DNA of 64,000 nucleotides from DYHD01 sp037445375 (GCA_037445375.1 JBBIKS010000008.1:8948-72947), one strand, 5' to 3'. Positions 1 through 9,234 are shown, counted from the stretch's first letter. Made by a program: numbers and translations. Notes: generated from the sequence alone by a model not told the origin.

Positions 1-917
1 TTTGGTTAAAAAGGTTTTCTTACATCCTATATTTTATTGGGATTTCACTGCTTGTAATTGTACTTTTTGCCGGCAAAGCAACCATGGGGGCTCAAAGGTG
101 GTTGAACTTAGGGATATTGTCATTTCAACCGTCTGAGATATTTAAGCTAATATTTATCCTTGCTCTCTCAACCTATCTATCGAATAGAGGTGAATCTATA
201 CTTAGATCAATTCCCGTGAAATGCATCATAGTCTTTGCAATAATTCCTATATTGCTCGTAATCAAGCAGCCTGACCTTGGAACATCAATCCTGATTATGT
301 TCTTATTCGTGGTTCTATTTATCTCAAAAGGACTAAGCAGAAGGATTATAATTCTTGCATTAGCCATAGGACTCATATCAGCGCCTTTTTTGGGGCATGT
401 GGCATGGAATAACCTTAAAGATTATCAAAAGAATCGCATAATTGCTTTCCTTGACCCGGACATTGACCAATCAGGCGTGGGATATCATATCAACCAGTCA
501 AAGATATCCATAGGCTCTGGCGGCTTTTTAGGCAAGGGGTATTTAAAGGGAACTCAGGGGGCATTAAAGTTTCTTCCAGAAAAACACACAGATTTCATAT
601 TCTCGGTTTTTGCGGAAGAATGGGGATTTTTTGGCAGCATTTTGCTTATAGCCCTTTACTTGATACTATTTTTAAGAGGTATAAATACCGCCCTACTTGC
701 AAAGGACGAATTTGGAAGACTGGTTGCAACTGGCATAACCGCAATGTTATTCATCTATTTCTTTGTAAACATAGGGATGACTTTAGGCATGATGCCAATA
801 GTAGGCGTGCCGATGCCGTTTATGAGCTATGGCGGCACAGCCCTTTTGAGTAATTTTATAGCTGCGGGTATTTTGATAAACATAAGAATGAGAAGATTTC
901 AGCTTTTTTATCCATAG
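1..917 (+). CDS. rodA: RodA/FtsW-family SEDS glycosyltransferase, 5' end outside window
   Basis: SEDS-family integral membrane peptidoglycan glycosyltransferase, which works with a class B penicillin-binding protein in wall elongation. The reading frame is open from base 3, upstream of the first in-frame ATG at 84, so the start lies before the window and this is a 3' fragment of about 305 codons. Visible signatures are GAQRWLNLG followed by FQPSE, the long polar loop GVGYHINQSKISIGSGG, the FLPEKHTDFIFSVFAEEWG segment and the C-terminal PFMSYGGTALL. These fit RodA better than FtsW because FtsW usually carries a longer cytoplasmic N-terminus, but that end cannot be seen. It is followed by a repeat-rich gap, so it appears to end its operon. 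Confidence 0.9.
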   Translation, partial: WLKRFSYILYFIGISLLVIVLFAGKATMGAQRWLNLGILSFQPSEIFKLIFILALSTYLSNRGESILRSIPVKCIIVFAIIPILLVIKQPDLGTSILIMFLFVVLFISKGLSRRIIILALAIGLISAPFLGHVAWNNLKDYQKNRIIAFLDPDIDQSGVGYHINQSKISIGSGGFLGKGYLKGTQGALKFLPEKHTDFIFSVFAEEWGFFGSILLIALYLILFLRGINTALLAKDEFGRLVATGITAMLFIYFFVNIGMTLGMMPIVGVPMPFMSYGGTALLSNFIAAGILINIRMRRFQLFYP

Positions 918-948
918 AAGCATGGATATTCTATATTAAAGTGAACCT

Positions 949-968
949 CCCTGTAGCAAGCTACAGGG
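949..968. repeat. Short perfect palindrome, copy 1
   Basis: Nine-base arms ccctgtagc and gctacaggg are separated by aa, 32 bp after the rodA stop. A closely related palindrome (seven-base arms, spacer tt) occurs at 39674-39689 after the EF-G-like gene. There is no T-run, so it is more likely a dispersed repeat than a simple terminator. Confidence 0.6.
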
Positions 969-1010
969 AATTACGAGTTAAAGAATACATAAAAAAGCCA
1001 CCTCACCATT

Positions 1011-1071
1011 GCCCTCTCCCTTCACGGGAGAGGGTCATTTTTTCATCCCCTCCCGTGAAGGGAGGGGATGA
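1011..1071. repeat. Double-hairpin REP-like repeat
   Basis: Two adjacent inverted repeats. The first is ccctctccc...gggagaggg at 1012-1034. The second is catcccctccc...gggaggggatg at 1044-1070. The two hairpins are also partly reverse complements of each other (cttcacggga against tcccgtgaag), so the whole unit can form one larger stem. It lies between the convergent ends of rodA and thiE. It resembles the GC-rich dispersed intergenic repeats common in bacterial genomes and could also act as a bidirectional terminator. Confidence 0.6.
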
Positions 1072-1216
1072 AGGGGAGGGTGTTTTATGAGGCTTTGTTT
1101 AGGTTAGGTCTTATCTTAGTAATTGAACGTCTTGGGATAAAACTTTGCTCAAGAATTGGATGGGACTGGTCGATTTGGTCTGTAACTGAATAAAATGCAA
1201 GTAACTTTTAGATGTT

Positions 1217-1828
1217 TCACTTTTCAATAATTGACAGAAATCTGCGGGCATTGTCTTTGATGTTGCCAATCAGAAGCCCTGATGAGACAGCTATTCCATC
1301 AGCGCCATTATTAATGACGGACAAGGCATTGCTTGTCTTAATTCCTCCAATAGCGATTACAGGTATTTTAATATTTTTTTTAACCTCCTTTAATGCTGCC
1401 AAGCCTTTGGGTTCGCCTGCATCTTTGGTAGATGTGTGAAATATTGGACCAAAGCCTATATAATCAGCCAAGCCTTTGTAGGCTTCTATTGCCTGATCGA
1501 GGTCATGTGTAGATATCCCGATGATTTTATTGCCCATAATTTTCTTTGCCTCGACTAAAAGCAGGTCTTCTTGTCCAAGATGGACTCCATCTGCATCGGT
1601 AGCGAGGGCAATATCGGGATAATCGTTTATACTTAAGAGTGCATCAAAATTTCTGGTGAGCTTCCTGAGACTTAATGCATTTTCATAAATGATTTGCTTT
1701 GCGCTTTGTTTATCCCTGTATTGAATCCATTTTATACCAGACTCTAAAAGCAATAAAACAGCCTCTAATAGATAATCAGTTGAAACCCTGTCTGGCGTTA
1801 TAAAGCATATCTTGCTGAGCTTTTTCAT
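1217..1828 (-). CDS. thiE: Thiamine-phosphate synthase
   Basis: Cytosolic enzyme that joins HMP-pyrophosphate and thiazole phosphate to give thiamine phosphate and PPi. The 203-residue product has the normal ThiE TIM-barrel length and landmarks: IQYRDK near residue 36 (diphosphate/Mg site), INDYPDIA, DGVHLGQEDL, GISTHDLDQA, YIGFGPIFHTSTK and the phosphate-binding IGGI near residue 162. The start is ATG. It lies 61 bp downstream of efp on the same strand and may be co-transcribed with efp and the peptidase gene. No other thiamine genes or TPP riboswitch are visible next to it. Confidence 0.93.
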   Translation of the reverse strand: MKKLSKICFITPDRVSTDYLLEAVLLLLESGIKWIQYRDKQSAKQIIYENALSLRKLTRNFDALLSINDYPDIALATDADGVHLGQEDLLLVEAKKIMGNKIIGISTHDLDQAIEAYKGLADYIGFGPIFHTSTKDAGEPKGLAALKEVKKNIKIPVIAIGGIKTSNALSVINNGADGIAVSSGLLIGNIKDNARRFLSIIEK

Positions 1829-1889
1829 TTCGGTAAGCCGTTTTTATCCAAATTTTAAAAATAAAAATCTGCTTGATCTGACAATGCCT

Positions 1890-2456
1890 TTATTTACCGC
1901 TGACCTTTTCAATATATTCAGAGGTTCTTGTATCAATTCTAAGAACATCACCGATTGATATATGAAACGGGACCTTGACAACTGCGCCGGTTTCGAGCTT
2001 GGCTGGCTTGTTGCTGCCAGACGCTGTGTCACCTTTATATGAAGGATCTGTTTCAGCCACGGCCAGTTCGACAAACATTGGCGGTTCAACCGTAAGAGGT
2101 TCACCTTTATAATAAAGAATCTGGACGGTCATGCCTTCCTTTATAAATTTTTTAGCATCTCCAAGTTGTGCGATTGTCAGAGGAACTTGCTCATATGTCT
2201 CTGTATCCATGAAATAGCAAAAGTCATCCTGAGTGTATAAAAACTGCATAGACTTCTCTTCGAGACCTGGAGAGTCAAACTTATCACCTGCTGAGAATGT
2301 CTCCTCTAAAACCCTGCCTGTCTTAAGGCTCTTTAGCTTTGTCCTGACAATAGGCGCTCTTTGCTGCATTTTTACATGCTGAAACTCAATTATCTCATAT
2401 GGTTCGCCCTTAAATTCTATTTTTTTGCCCCTCTTAAAATCAGTTGTAGAAATCAA
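1890..2456 (-). CDS. efp: Translation elongation factor P
   Basis: EF-P binds the ribosome between the P and E sites and relieves stalling at polyproline. The 188-residue product is standard length, with the KOW-like N-domain (FKRGKKIEFKGEPYEIIEF) followed by two OB domains ending in DVLRIDTRTSEYIEKVSG. The start is TTG, supported by the strong ribosome site aaggagg six bases upstream and the lack of a better ATG. The tip loop that would carry the modified residue falls around HVKMQQRAPIVRTKLK near residue 28. The polyproline-rich NuoD in this window (see 30849) is a plausible client, which is an inference. It sits between the peptidase gene and thiE. Confidence 0.93.
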   Translation of the reverse strand: MISTTDFKRGKKIEFKGEPYEIIEFQHVKMQQRAPIVRTKLKSLKTGRVLEETFSAGDKFDSPGLEEKSMQFLYTQDDFCYFMDTETYEQVPLTIAQLGDAKKFIKEGMTVQILYYKGEPLTVEPPMFVELAVAETDPSYKGDTASGSNKPAKLETGAVVKVPFHISIGDVLRIDTRTSEYIEKVSGK

Positions 2457-2514
2457 TTATTGCCTCCTTATTATGGTTAAATTTTAGAATACCGCAAGTG
2501 AACAATAAACTTGT

Positions 2515-3579
2515 TCAACGATGTTTAACTATCTCAATTTCTCTAGGCAATGTTGTTAAGACCAAAGCATTACCCTCTTTTAATGCCACCATATCTTCTA
2601 TCCTGACTCCTCCAATATCTGGGATGTAAATGCCGGGTTCTATCGTAAACACCATTGATTCCGAAATTATATCATTATTTATCTGCGATATGCTTGGTGA
2701 TTCATGCACATCAAGACCCACTCCATGCCCTGTCCCATGTCCGAAAAACCTTGAATAACCTTCTTGCTTAATAATATTTCGTGCAGCAGCATCGATCTCT
2801 TTTGCTTTAATCCCTTCTTTTACAGTCATAATTGCTTTATCTCTTGCAGTATTAACAATTTCGTATATTCTTCTTTTCTCTAAAATATCCTTACCATACA
2901 TAAGAAGAGTTCGGGTCATATCTGAAAAATATCCATTGCACTCTGCTCCCCAATCAATTATAACAAAATCGCCATCTTTAATTTTTTTATCAGAAGGTTT
3001 GGCATGGGGCATAAAAGAATTCTTACCTGAAGCAACAATTATATCAAATGGTATACTCTTGCATCCCTCCTTTTTGATCTGATACTCTAATCTTAGTGCA
3101 AGCTCATTCTCCCTGACCCCTTTTTTTATATAAGGTTTGACTTTCAAAAATGCATCTTCTGCCATCTGAATCGCCTTTTTTATATTACTCATTTCTTCTT
3201 CATTCTTAAATTTTCTAAATCCTTCAATGAGGTTCTTTACAGGCAGCAGATCAATTGTTTTTTTATTGAGCATATCAAAGAAGGAATATGAAATAGTTAT
3301 CTCAAAGCCAAGTTTTTTAATGCCCAGCTTTTTTGTCATTTTAGAGATTGTATCTGTTCTTTTGCCTTTTTCTATGATTATTTCATATTTTTTAACTTCA
3401 TACTCAGCTTGTTCTTTATATCTAAAATCGGTGAAAAAAAGACCTCTGTCTTTAGTAATCAGAGCAAAACCGGAAGAACCTGTAAATCCTGTGAGATATC
3501 GGAGATTTTTAAGGTTGGTTACCAAAAAAGCGTCAATTTTTTTCTTTTTTAATATTTTCTGAATATTTTCCAGATTCAT
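2515..3579 (-). CDS. M24-family Xaa-Pro dipeptidase/aminopeptidase
   Basis: Creatinase-fold metallopeptidase that cleaves peptides at Xaa-Pro bonds in the cytoplasm. The N-terminal creatinase-like domain is followed by the pita-bread catalytic domain, where all metal ligands can be seen: Asp in VIIDWGAECNG and FSDMTRT, His in GHGTGHGVGLDVHESP, and Glu in FTIEPGIYIP and GVRIED. I place the start at the ATG beginning MNLENIQ (354 residues). A longer frame back to 3639 adds 20 residues, but that stretch contains a TATAAT-like box and has no family counterpart. It is divergent from rdgB and upstream of efp, a common pairing. Whether it is PepP- or PepQ-like cannot be told from sequence alone. Confidence 0.88.
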   Translation of the reverse strand: MNLENIQKILKKKKIDAFLVTNLKNLRYLTGFTGSSGFALITKDRGLFFTDFRYKEQAEYEVKKYEIIIEKGKRTDTISKMTKKLGIKKLGFEITISYSFFDMLNKKTIDLLPVKNLIEGFRKFKNEEEMSNIKKAIQMAEDAFLKVKPYIKKGVRENELALRLEYQIKKEGCKSIPFDIIVASGKNSFMPHAKPSDKKIKDGDFVIIDWGAECNGYFSDMTRTLLMYGKDILEKRRIYEIVNTARDKAIMTVKEGIKAKEIDAAARNIIKQEGYSRFFGHGTGHGVGLDVHESPSISQINNDIISESMVFTIEPGIYIPDIGGVRIEDMVALKEGNALVLTTLPREIEIVKHR

Positions 3580-3766
3580 TATTAAAATGCCCGCACTTTT
3601 TAATATGTGAAATCGTTTCATTATACCCGAAAAATGCAATAAAAAAACTACTAAGTTAGTCGAGGTTTTGAAAAGCGTATGATTTTAAATCGTTAAATTC
3701 AGGTTGTATTTCTTCATATAGTGTATAATACCTTTCACTGCCATTAAATTATAAAATACGGTAACA

Positions 3767-4372
3767 ATGATGACGATCGTTCTTGCAACAAGGAATAGAA
3801 AAAAAGCTGAGGAGCTTAAAAGGATTCTCTCAGTCCCTGATATCAAAATATTAACTCTGGATGATTTTTCTGACTTCCCGGAGGTGGTCGAAGACATGGA
3901 TACATTTGAAGGTAATGCTATGAAGAAGGCATCAGTTATATCGCATTACACTGGATTAACAGCGATTGCAGACGATTCAGGGCTTGAAGTAGATGCTCTC
4001 AACGGGGCTCCAGGCGTTTTTTCGGCTCGATATGCAGGAGGCAATGCAAGTGATGGCGAAAACATTGAAAAGCTGCTGGATGAGTTGAGCAATGTGCCTG
4101 ATAAAATGCGAACTGCAAGGTTTGTATGCTGTATCGCTATCGCTTTTCCTGATGGCAGAGAAAAAACTTTTTGGGGTTATGTCCATGGAACAATCGGCAG
4201 GATTCCAAAAGGGTATATAGGATTTGGCTATGACCCAATTTTCTACCCCGATGGTTCTGATTTGACATTTGCCGAAATGACTCCTTCGGAAAAAGATTTA
4301 TTAAGCCATAGAAAAGAAGCTCTCGCGAAACTAAAGAAGTATCTTCAAACCTTAGCAGATAATAATGCATAA
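3767..4372 (+). CDS. rdgB: RdgB/HAM1 non-canonical purine NTP pyrophosphatase
   Basis: Hydrolyses dITP/XTP to the monophosphate and PPi, keeping deaminated purines out of DNA and RNA. The 201-residue protein has the expected N-terminal VLATRNRKKAEEL (substrate loop), DFPEVVEDMDTFEGNAMKKA, the catalytic AIADDSGLEVDAL and the C-terminal GFGYDPIF and SHRKEAL base-recognition motif. Two ATG codons are adjacent, and either gives essentially the same protein. It is transcribed away from the peptidase gene, and adk follows after a 130-bp gap. Confidence 0.93.
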   Translation: MMTIVLATRNRKKAEELKRILSVPDIKILTLDDFSDFPEVVEDMDTFEGNAMKKASVISHYTGLTAIADDSGLEVDALNGAPGVFSARYAGGNASDGENIEKLLDELSNVPDKMRTARFVCCIAIAFPDGREKTFWGYVHGTIGRIPKGYIGFGYDPIFYPDGSDLTFAEMTPSEKDLLSHRKEALAKLKKYLQTLADNNA

Positions 4373-4502
4373 ATAAATTAAATGAAAGAATTATATTTTT
4401 TAATTTGTATTCATTGTCATCTTCAATTAAATTATTCTATCTTTTAAATCTGTGCATAAGCATTTTTGTATTAGAAATACACTTCAAATTGGAGGATCTT
4501 CG

Positions 4503-5150
4503 ATGAAATTAGTTTTCCTTGGCGCGCCTGGAGCTGGTAAGGGTACTCAGGCAAAAAAGTTGGTTGAGAAATATGCTATTCCTCAGATTTCGACAGGCGA
4601 CCTTCTGAGAGCTGCTGTTGCTGCAGGGTCAGCACTCGGCAAACAAGCAAAGGCTTGTATGGACAAGGGCGAACTTGTTCCTGATAGTGTAGTCCTCGGT
4701 ATGGTGGAGGAAAGGCTTAAACAGAATGATTGTAAAAATGGTTATATTTTAGACGGCTTCCCAAGAAACACTTCACAGGCAGAAGCGCTTGATAAAATGC
4801 TTATCGCTCTAAACATGCCCCTCACTGCAGCAGTGAGCGTTGATGTTCCTTTTGATGATTTGATGAAACGACTTACCGGCAGAAGGACATGCAAGGCTTG
4901 CGGTCAAATGTATAATATTTACTTCAATGCATCAAAGAAGGATGGAATATGCGATAAGTGCGGCGGTGAGTTATTCCAGAGAGACGATGATAAAGAAGAA
5001 ACAATAAAAAAGAGACTCGATGTTTATAATGCTCAGACAGCGCCGCTATTCGATTACTACAAGAACAAGGGCATTCTTAAATCAGTTGCAGGCACAGGAA
5101 GCATTGATGACATCTTTGCAAATATTTGTTCAGCATTAGGAATTAAATAG
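4503..5150 (+). CDS. adk: Adenylate kinase with zinc-type LID
   Basis: Interconverts AMP + ATP and 2 ADP in the cytoplasm. The start is the ATG of MKLVFLGAPG, with the ribosome site ttggagg just upstream. The in-frame ATG at 4452 is less likely. The product is 215 residues with the P-loop GAPGAGKGTQ at 7-16, the AMP-binding QISTGDLLRAA and the DGFPRN motif. The LID has four cysteines (C130, C133, C150, C153), so it is the structural-zinc form. It sits immediately upstream of sat. APS reduction releases AMP, so this neighbour can recycle AMP made by the sulfate pathway. A link in regulation is only inferred. Confidence 0.96.
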   Translation: MKLVFLGAPGAGKGTQAKKLVEKYAIPQISTGDLLRAAVAAGSALGKQAKACMDKGELVPDSVVLGMVEERLKQNDCKNGYILDGFPRNTSQAEALDKMLIALNMPLTAAVSVDVPFDDLMKRLTGRRTCKACGQMYNIYFNASKKDGICDKCGGELFQRDDDKEETIKKRLDVYNAQTAPLFDYYKNKGILKSVAGTGSIDDIFANICSALGIK

Positions 5151-5362
5151 AGGCTGTTTATTAATACTGTATTTTATTTTTTTACCCTTGCTTGATGTAG
5201 GATTGAATCTCCAGAATAGAAGTACTTTTGAGGATGGGTATCCCGGCTTCTGAGTCTATCTCTACCACAAATAACGGGCAAATTATAATTATATATAAGA
5301 TAAGCTGGCTCTATACTATAGTGTAATTGACTTGAAATCTAAGAAAATTAGGAGGAAACAAA

Positions 5363-6583
5363 ATGGCATTAGTAAACCCACATGGTAAAGAAAAAAAACT
5401 GAAACCTCTCTTACTTACTGGTAAGGAATTGGATGCAGAGAAGGCAAAAGCTAAAACACTCACTCAAATAAGGATCACATCGAGAGAAACGGCAGACTTA
5501 ATAATGTTAGGAATAGGAGGGTTCACCCCTCTTGACGGATTCATGGGATATGATGACTGGAAGGGCGTATGCGCCGAATACAAAATGGCTGATGGCACTT
5601 TCTGGCCAATACCGATAACCGTATCCACCACACAGGGTCAGGCAGACAGCTTGAAGATAGGCGAGGATGTCGCATTAGTGGATGAAGAAACCGGCGAAGT
5701 TATGGCAACCATGAAGATCACAGAGAAATACAAAATTGATAAAGAATTTGAGTGCAAAAGCGTTTATAAAACTGCTGATATGGAGCATCCAGGTGTAGCA
5801 ATGGTCATGAATCAGGAAGCTGTAAACCTTGCAGGACCAGTAAAAGTTCTTAGCGAAAGCACTTTCCCTCAGGAGTATCAGGGTGTTTATATGAGACCCG
5901 CGGAGACAAGGAAAATGTTTGAAGATAAAGGTTGGAGCACTGTTGCAGCATTGCAGTTAAGAAACCCTATGCACAGGTCACATGAGTATCTTGCAAAGAT
6001 AGCTATCGAGATTTGTGACGGAGTTTTGATACATCAGCTTTTAGGCAAGCTCAAACCAGGAGATATTCCTGCTGAAGTAAGGGTTAAGGCAATAGATAAA
6101 CTCGTCGAGCACTATTTTGTAAAGGACACATGCATTCAGGCAGGCTACCCTCTCGATATGAGATATGCAGGTCCCCGTGAAGCTCTTCTGCATGCCCTTT
6201 TCAGGCAGAACTATGGCTGCAGCCACTTGATCGTCGGTAGAGACCATGCAGGCGTGGGCGAGTACTACGGACCTTTTGATGCTCAGAAGATTTTTGATGA
6301 TATTCCAAAGGATGCACTCGAAACAAAGCCGCTTAAAATAGACTGGACATTTTACTGTTTCAAATGCGATGGAATGGCGTCCATGAAGACATGCCCTCAC
6401 GGCAAAGATGACAGGGTGCTTCTGAGCGGCACAAAACTTAGAAAAATGCTTTCAGATGGTGAGACAGTATCGTCTCAGTTTAGCAGACCCGAAGTTCTCA
6501 AGGTATTGCAGGAGTATTATCAGGGATTAACCGAAAAGGTTGAGGTCAAGCTTCATAAATACTCTGAAGGCGAAAAAAAATAA
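5363..6583 (+). CDS. sat: Dissimilatory ATP sulfurylase
   Basis: Sulfate adenylyltransferase converts ATP and sulfate to APS and PPi, the activation step of sulfate respiration. The 406-residue protein has the nucleotide-binding QLRNPMHRSHE at 198-208 and GRDHAGVG at 292-299. A metal site is suggested by C332, C335, C344 and H346, as in homomeric dissimilatory Sat enzymes rather than assimilatory CysDN. The start is supported by aggagg nine bases upstream. A 210-bp AT-rich leader precedes it. It opens the Sat-AprBA-Qmo-HppA block. The same enzyme could run in reverse in a sulfur oxidiser, but the neighbours fit the reductive direction. Confidence 0.97.
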   Translation: MALVNPHGKEKKLKPLLLTGKELDAEKAKAKTLTQIRITSRETADLIMLGIGGFTPLDGFMGYDDWKGVCAEYKMADGTFWPIPITVSTTQGQADSLKIGEDVALVDEETGEVMATMKITEKYKIDKEFECKSVYKTADMEHPGVAMVMNQEAVNLAGPVKVLSESTFPQEYQGVYMRPAETRKMFEDKGWSTVAALQLRNPMHRSHEYLAKIAIEICDGVLIHQLLGKLKPGDIPAEVRVKAIDKLVEHYFVKDTCIQAGYPLDMRYAGPREALLHALFRQNYGCSHLIVGRDHAGVGEYYGPFDAQKIFDDIPKDALETKPLKIDWTFYCFKCDGMASMKTCPHGKDDRVLLSGTKLRKMLSDGETVSSQFSRPEVLKVLQEYYQGLTEKVEVKLHKYSEGEKK

Positions 6584-6603
6584 CTGGTTTAACACTAAGC
6601 TGA

Positions 6604-6647
6604 CGGCAGGGTTAACATACAGATAGTTTTTCAAAGTCGCCCTGCCG
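6604..6647 (+). terminator. Possible attenuator/terminator hairpin after sat
   Basis: Eight-base perfect arms cggcaggg (6604-6611) and ccctgccg (6640-6647) enclose a 28-base loop shortly after the sat stop. No real T-run follows, so it may act as an mRNA processing or stability element between sat and aprBA rather than a strong terminator. Confidence 0.4.
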
Positions 6648-6756
6648 CCGCTGAATTTTCCATAGAAGGAGGTGCAGAGTAAAACTTTAATTTAATGAAG
6701 CAAAAGACTTATATTTTTTATTTCAAACAATCATAACCTAAAAGGAGGTTTAATTT

Positions 6757-7176
6757 ATGCCAAGTTTCGTTATTACTGAAAAATGTGATGGTTGCAAAGC
6801 TCAGGATAAGACTGCATGCCAGTATATCTGCCCTCACGATCTAATGGCGCTCGACAGAGAAAAAATGAAAGCTTATAATCAAGAGCCCGAGCAGTGTTGG
6901 GAGTGTTATAATTGTATAAAGATATGCCCTCAGCAGGCGATTGAGGTTAGAGGTTATTCAGATTTCGTTCCTCTTGGGGCAAGCACTATACCTATGAGAG
7001 GCACCGATTCTATTATGTGGACTATCAAGTTCAGGAACGGACTACTTAAGAGATTTAAGTTCCCTATCAGGACAACCGTTGAAGGCTCTGTTGACCCATA
7101 TGCGGGCAAGCCTGAGCCAGATTTTTCAACACTCAAAAAGCCAGGATTCTTTAATAATCCTGCAAGAACTGAATAG
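6757..7176 (+). CDS. aprB: APS reductase beta subunit (ferredoxin-like)
   Basis: Electron-transfer subunit of adenylylsulfate reductase, passing electrons to the FAD of AprA. The 139-residue product is typical length. The two [4Fe-4S] clusters are visible as C10, C13, C21, C25 and C47, C50, C53, C57. The wide C-x7-C spacing in the first motif (CDGCKAQDKTACQYIC) is characteristic of AprB. The C-terminal tail (DPYAGKPEPDFSTLKKPGFF) is the segment that wraps around AprA in known structures. A strong aggagg ribosome site precedes the ATG. The stop is 12 bp before aprA, so the two are one operon. Confidence 0.97.
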   Translation: MPSFVITEKCDGCKAQDKTACQYICPHDLMALDREKMKAYNQEPEQCWECYNCIKICPQQAIEVRGYSDFVPLGASTIPMRGTDSIMWTIKFRNGLLKRFKFPIRTTVEGSVDPYAGKPEPDFSTLKKPGFFNNPARTE

Positions 7177-7188
7177 GAGGGACTGAAA

Positions 7189-9192
7189 ATGGAAAAAGAG
7201 ACTTGCACATTTTCATATTGTCAAAAACCTGAGGTAGTTGAAGTTGATTGTGATCTTCTTATCATGGGCGGTGGCATGGCAGGTTGCGGTGCCGCATTTG
7301 AAGCTTGCCGTTGGGCAAATCCAAAGGGATTAAAGGTAGTCATGGTTGACAAAGCCGCAACAGACAGAAGTGGAGCAGTCGCAATGGGCTTGTCTGCCAT
7401 TAATACCTATGTTGGCGAGAATAAAGTAGCAGATTATGTCAAGTATGTGAGAAATGACCTGATGGGCATCATCAGGGAAGACCTTGTATATGACCTTGGC
7501 AGACATGTGGATGATTCAGTCCATAGCTTTGAAGAATGGGGACTCCCAATTTGGAAGAGAGGGGATGACGGTTTCTCCATTGATGGACACGAGGCAAAAG
7601 AGCAAGGCAAGCCAATGCTTAAGGACGGTGGAACACCAGTAAGATCTGGTAAGTGGCAGATAATGATCAACGGTGAATCATACAAGGTTGTTGTTGCTGA
7701 AGCCGCAAAAAAAGCTCTTCTGACCAACAGAGAAGCGACCGGCATAGCCGAAAACCATTTTGAAAGGGTATTCATTGTTAAGGCTGTAATGGATAAAAAC
7801 GGGAAAAATGTAGCATCAGCTATAGGGTTCAGCGTAAGAGAAAACAAGGTTTTTTCATTTAAAGCAAAAGCGATTGTTTGTGCTACTGCTGGTGCAGTTA
7901 ATTGCTTTAGGCCAAGGTCAGTTGGCGAGGGACTTGGAAGGACATGGTACCCTGTGTTCTGCAGCGGATCAGGCTATGCTTTCGGAATGCAGGCAGGGGC
8001 TGAAATGACCCTGATGGAAAACAGGTTTGTACCTTCAAGATTTAAAGATGGTTATGGTCCTGTCGGAGCATGGTTCCTCTTCTTTAAAGCAAAAGCCACA
8101 GATAGTTACGGGGAAGACTATTGTACAAATAAGGAATATTTCGATGATGCAGTAGCCAGATATGGCGACTATGCAAAGAATCTTGGAACTGCTATTAGAA
8201 ACCATCTCCAGATGAGAGCTATGAAAGACGGCAAGGGTCCTATCCTTATGAGGACTCATGAGGCGATGGCTGCTATGGGAAAAGCCTTCGTAGAGAAGCT
8301 TGGCGAAAAAGATGCTAAAAAGAAGATGAAACATCTTGAAGCAGAGGCATGGGAAGACTTCCTTGATATGGCTATCGGACAGGCATCTCTCTGGGCAGCA
8401 AATAATATCGAGCCTGACAAGAGCCCTTCTGAAATTATGCCTACAGAGCCCTATCTCCTTGGTTCTCATGCAGGCTGTGCAGGCTTCTGGGTAAGCGGCC
8501 CTGGTGACATACCCGGCACACCTGATCACTATACATGGGGATATAACAGGATGTCCACAGTGCCAGGTTTATTTATGGCAGGTGATGTTGTCGGAGCATC
8601 AGGACACAAATTCTCATCTGGTTCACATGCGGAAGGCAGACAGGCAGCTAAGGCAGCAATTGCATATATTCTCGACAATCCTGATTATAAGCCTTCACCG
8701 AAATTGACTAATGATGAGATTGCGGCAGAACTCTACCTACCATTTGAGATCTTTGAAAAATATAAGACCTATACAACGGATCCTGATATTAACCCCAATT
8801 ATATTAGCCCTAAAGCACTTCAATTAAGGCTTATGAAGATTGCTGATGAATACTTTGGCGGGTGTTCAACTTGGTACATGACCTCAAAAACAATGCTTGA
8901 AGAAGGTCTCAAAAAACTTGAGATGCTCAAAGAGGATGCTTCAAAAATGGCAGCAAAGAACCTCCATGAACTCTTGAGGTGCTTTGAGAACTATCATAGA
9001 ATTCTCTCAGTTGAGGCTCATGCAAGGCATATACTCTTTAGGGAGGAGTCCAGATACCCTGGTTACTACTATAGGGGTGACTTTAATATGATTGATGACG
9101 CTAACTGGAAGTGCTTTACGAATTCTAGGTATAACGCAGAGACAAATACTTGGGATTTCAAAAAAGTACCTTATGTTCAGATGTTTCCATAA
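7189..9192 (+). CDS. aprA: APS reductase alpha subunit (FAD)
   Basis: Catalytic subunit of dissimilatory adenylylsulfate reductase, which reduces APS to sulfite and AMP. The 667-residue flavoprotein belongs to the fumarate reductase/succinate dehydrogenase flavoprotein superfamily. The N-terminal dinucleotide fold reads DLLIMGGGMAGCGAAFEA near residue 23, with DRSGAVAMGLSAIN after it. Active-site stretches include ENRFVPSRFKDGYGPVGAWF and the conserved HAGCAGFWVSGP. A FAD-binding GLFMAGDVVGASGHKF segment lies near residue 460. An aggagg ribosome site precedes the start. It forms a heterodimer with AprB, with QmoABC as likely electron donor. Confidence 0.97.
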   Translation: MEKETCTFSYCQKPEVVEVDCDLLIMGGGMAGCGAAFEACRWANPKGLKVVMVDKAATDRSGAVAMGLSAINTYVGENKVADYVKYVRNDLMGIIREDLVYDLGRHVDDSVHSFEEWGLPIWKRGDDGFSIDGHEAKEQGKPMLKDGGTPVRSGKWQIMINGESYKVVVAEAAKKALLTNREATGIAENHFERVFIVKAVMDKNGKNVASAIGFSVRENKVFSFKAKAIVCATAGAVNCFRPRSVGEGLGRTWYPVFCSGSGYAFGMQAGAEMTLMENRFVPSRFKDGYGPVGAWFLFFKAKATDSYGEDYCTNKEYFDDAVARYGDYAKNLGTAIRNHLQMRAMKDGKGPILMRTHEAMAAMGKAFVEKLGEKDAKKKMKHLEAEAWEDFLDMAIGQASLWAANNIEPDKSPSEIMPTEPYLLGSHAGCAGFWVSGPGDIPGTPDHYTWGYNRMSTVPGLFMAGDVVGASGHKFSSGSHAEGRQAAKAAIAYILDNPDYKPSPKLTNDEIAAELYLPFEIFEKYKTYTTDPDINPNYISPKALQLRLMKIADEYFGGCSTWYMTSKTMLEEGLKKLEMLKEDASKMAAKNLHELLRCFENYHRILSVEAHARHILFREESRYPGYYYRGDFNMIDDANWKCFTNSRYNAETNTWDFKKVPYVQMFP

Positions 9193-9204
9193 TTAAATTT
9201 TATC

Positions 9205-9234
9205 GGGGGGGGCAATGCCCTCCCCATTTTCTTT
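9205..9234 (+). terminator. Terminator-like hairpin between aprA and qmoA
   Basis: A GC-rich stem-loop (ggggagggca-type arms around aatg, 9205-9225) is followed by the T-rich attttcttt. It lies 13 bp after the aprA stop and could end or attenuate aprBA transcription. The remaining 200 bp before qmoA hold no gene. Confidence 0.55.

Noticed and set aside
5160..5360. Riboswitch or structured leader before sat
   Set aside because: The 210-bp leader is AT-rich and has no strong stem or known riboswitch motif that I can recognise.
8035..8529. A 164-codon minus-strand frame inside aprA
   Set aside because: aprA is continuous and conserved through this region, so the frame is an antisense shadow.
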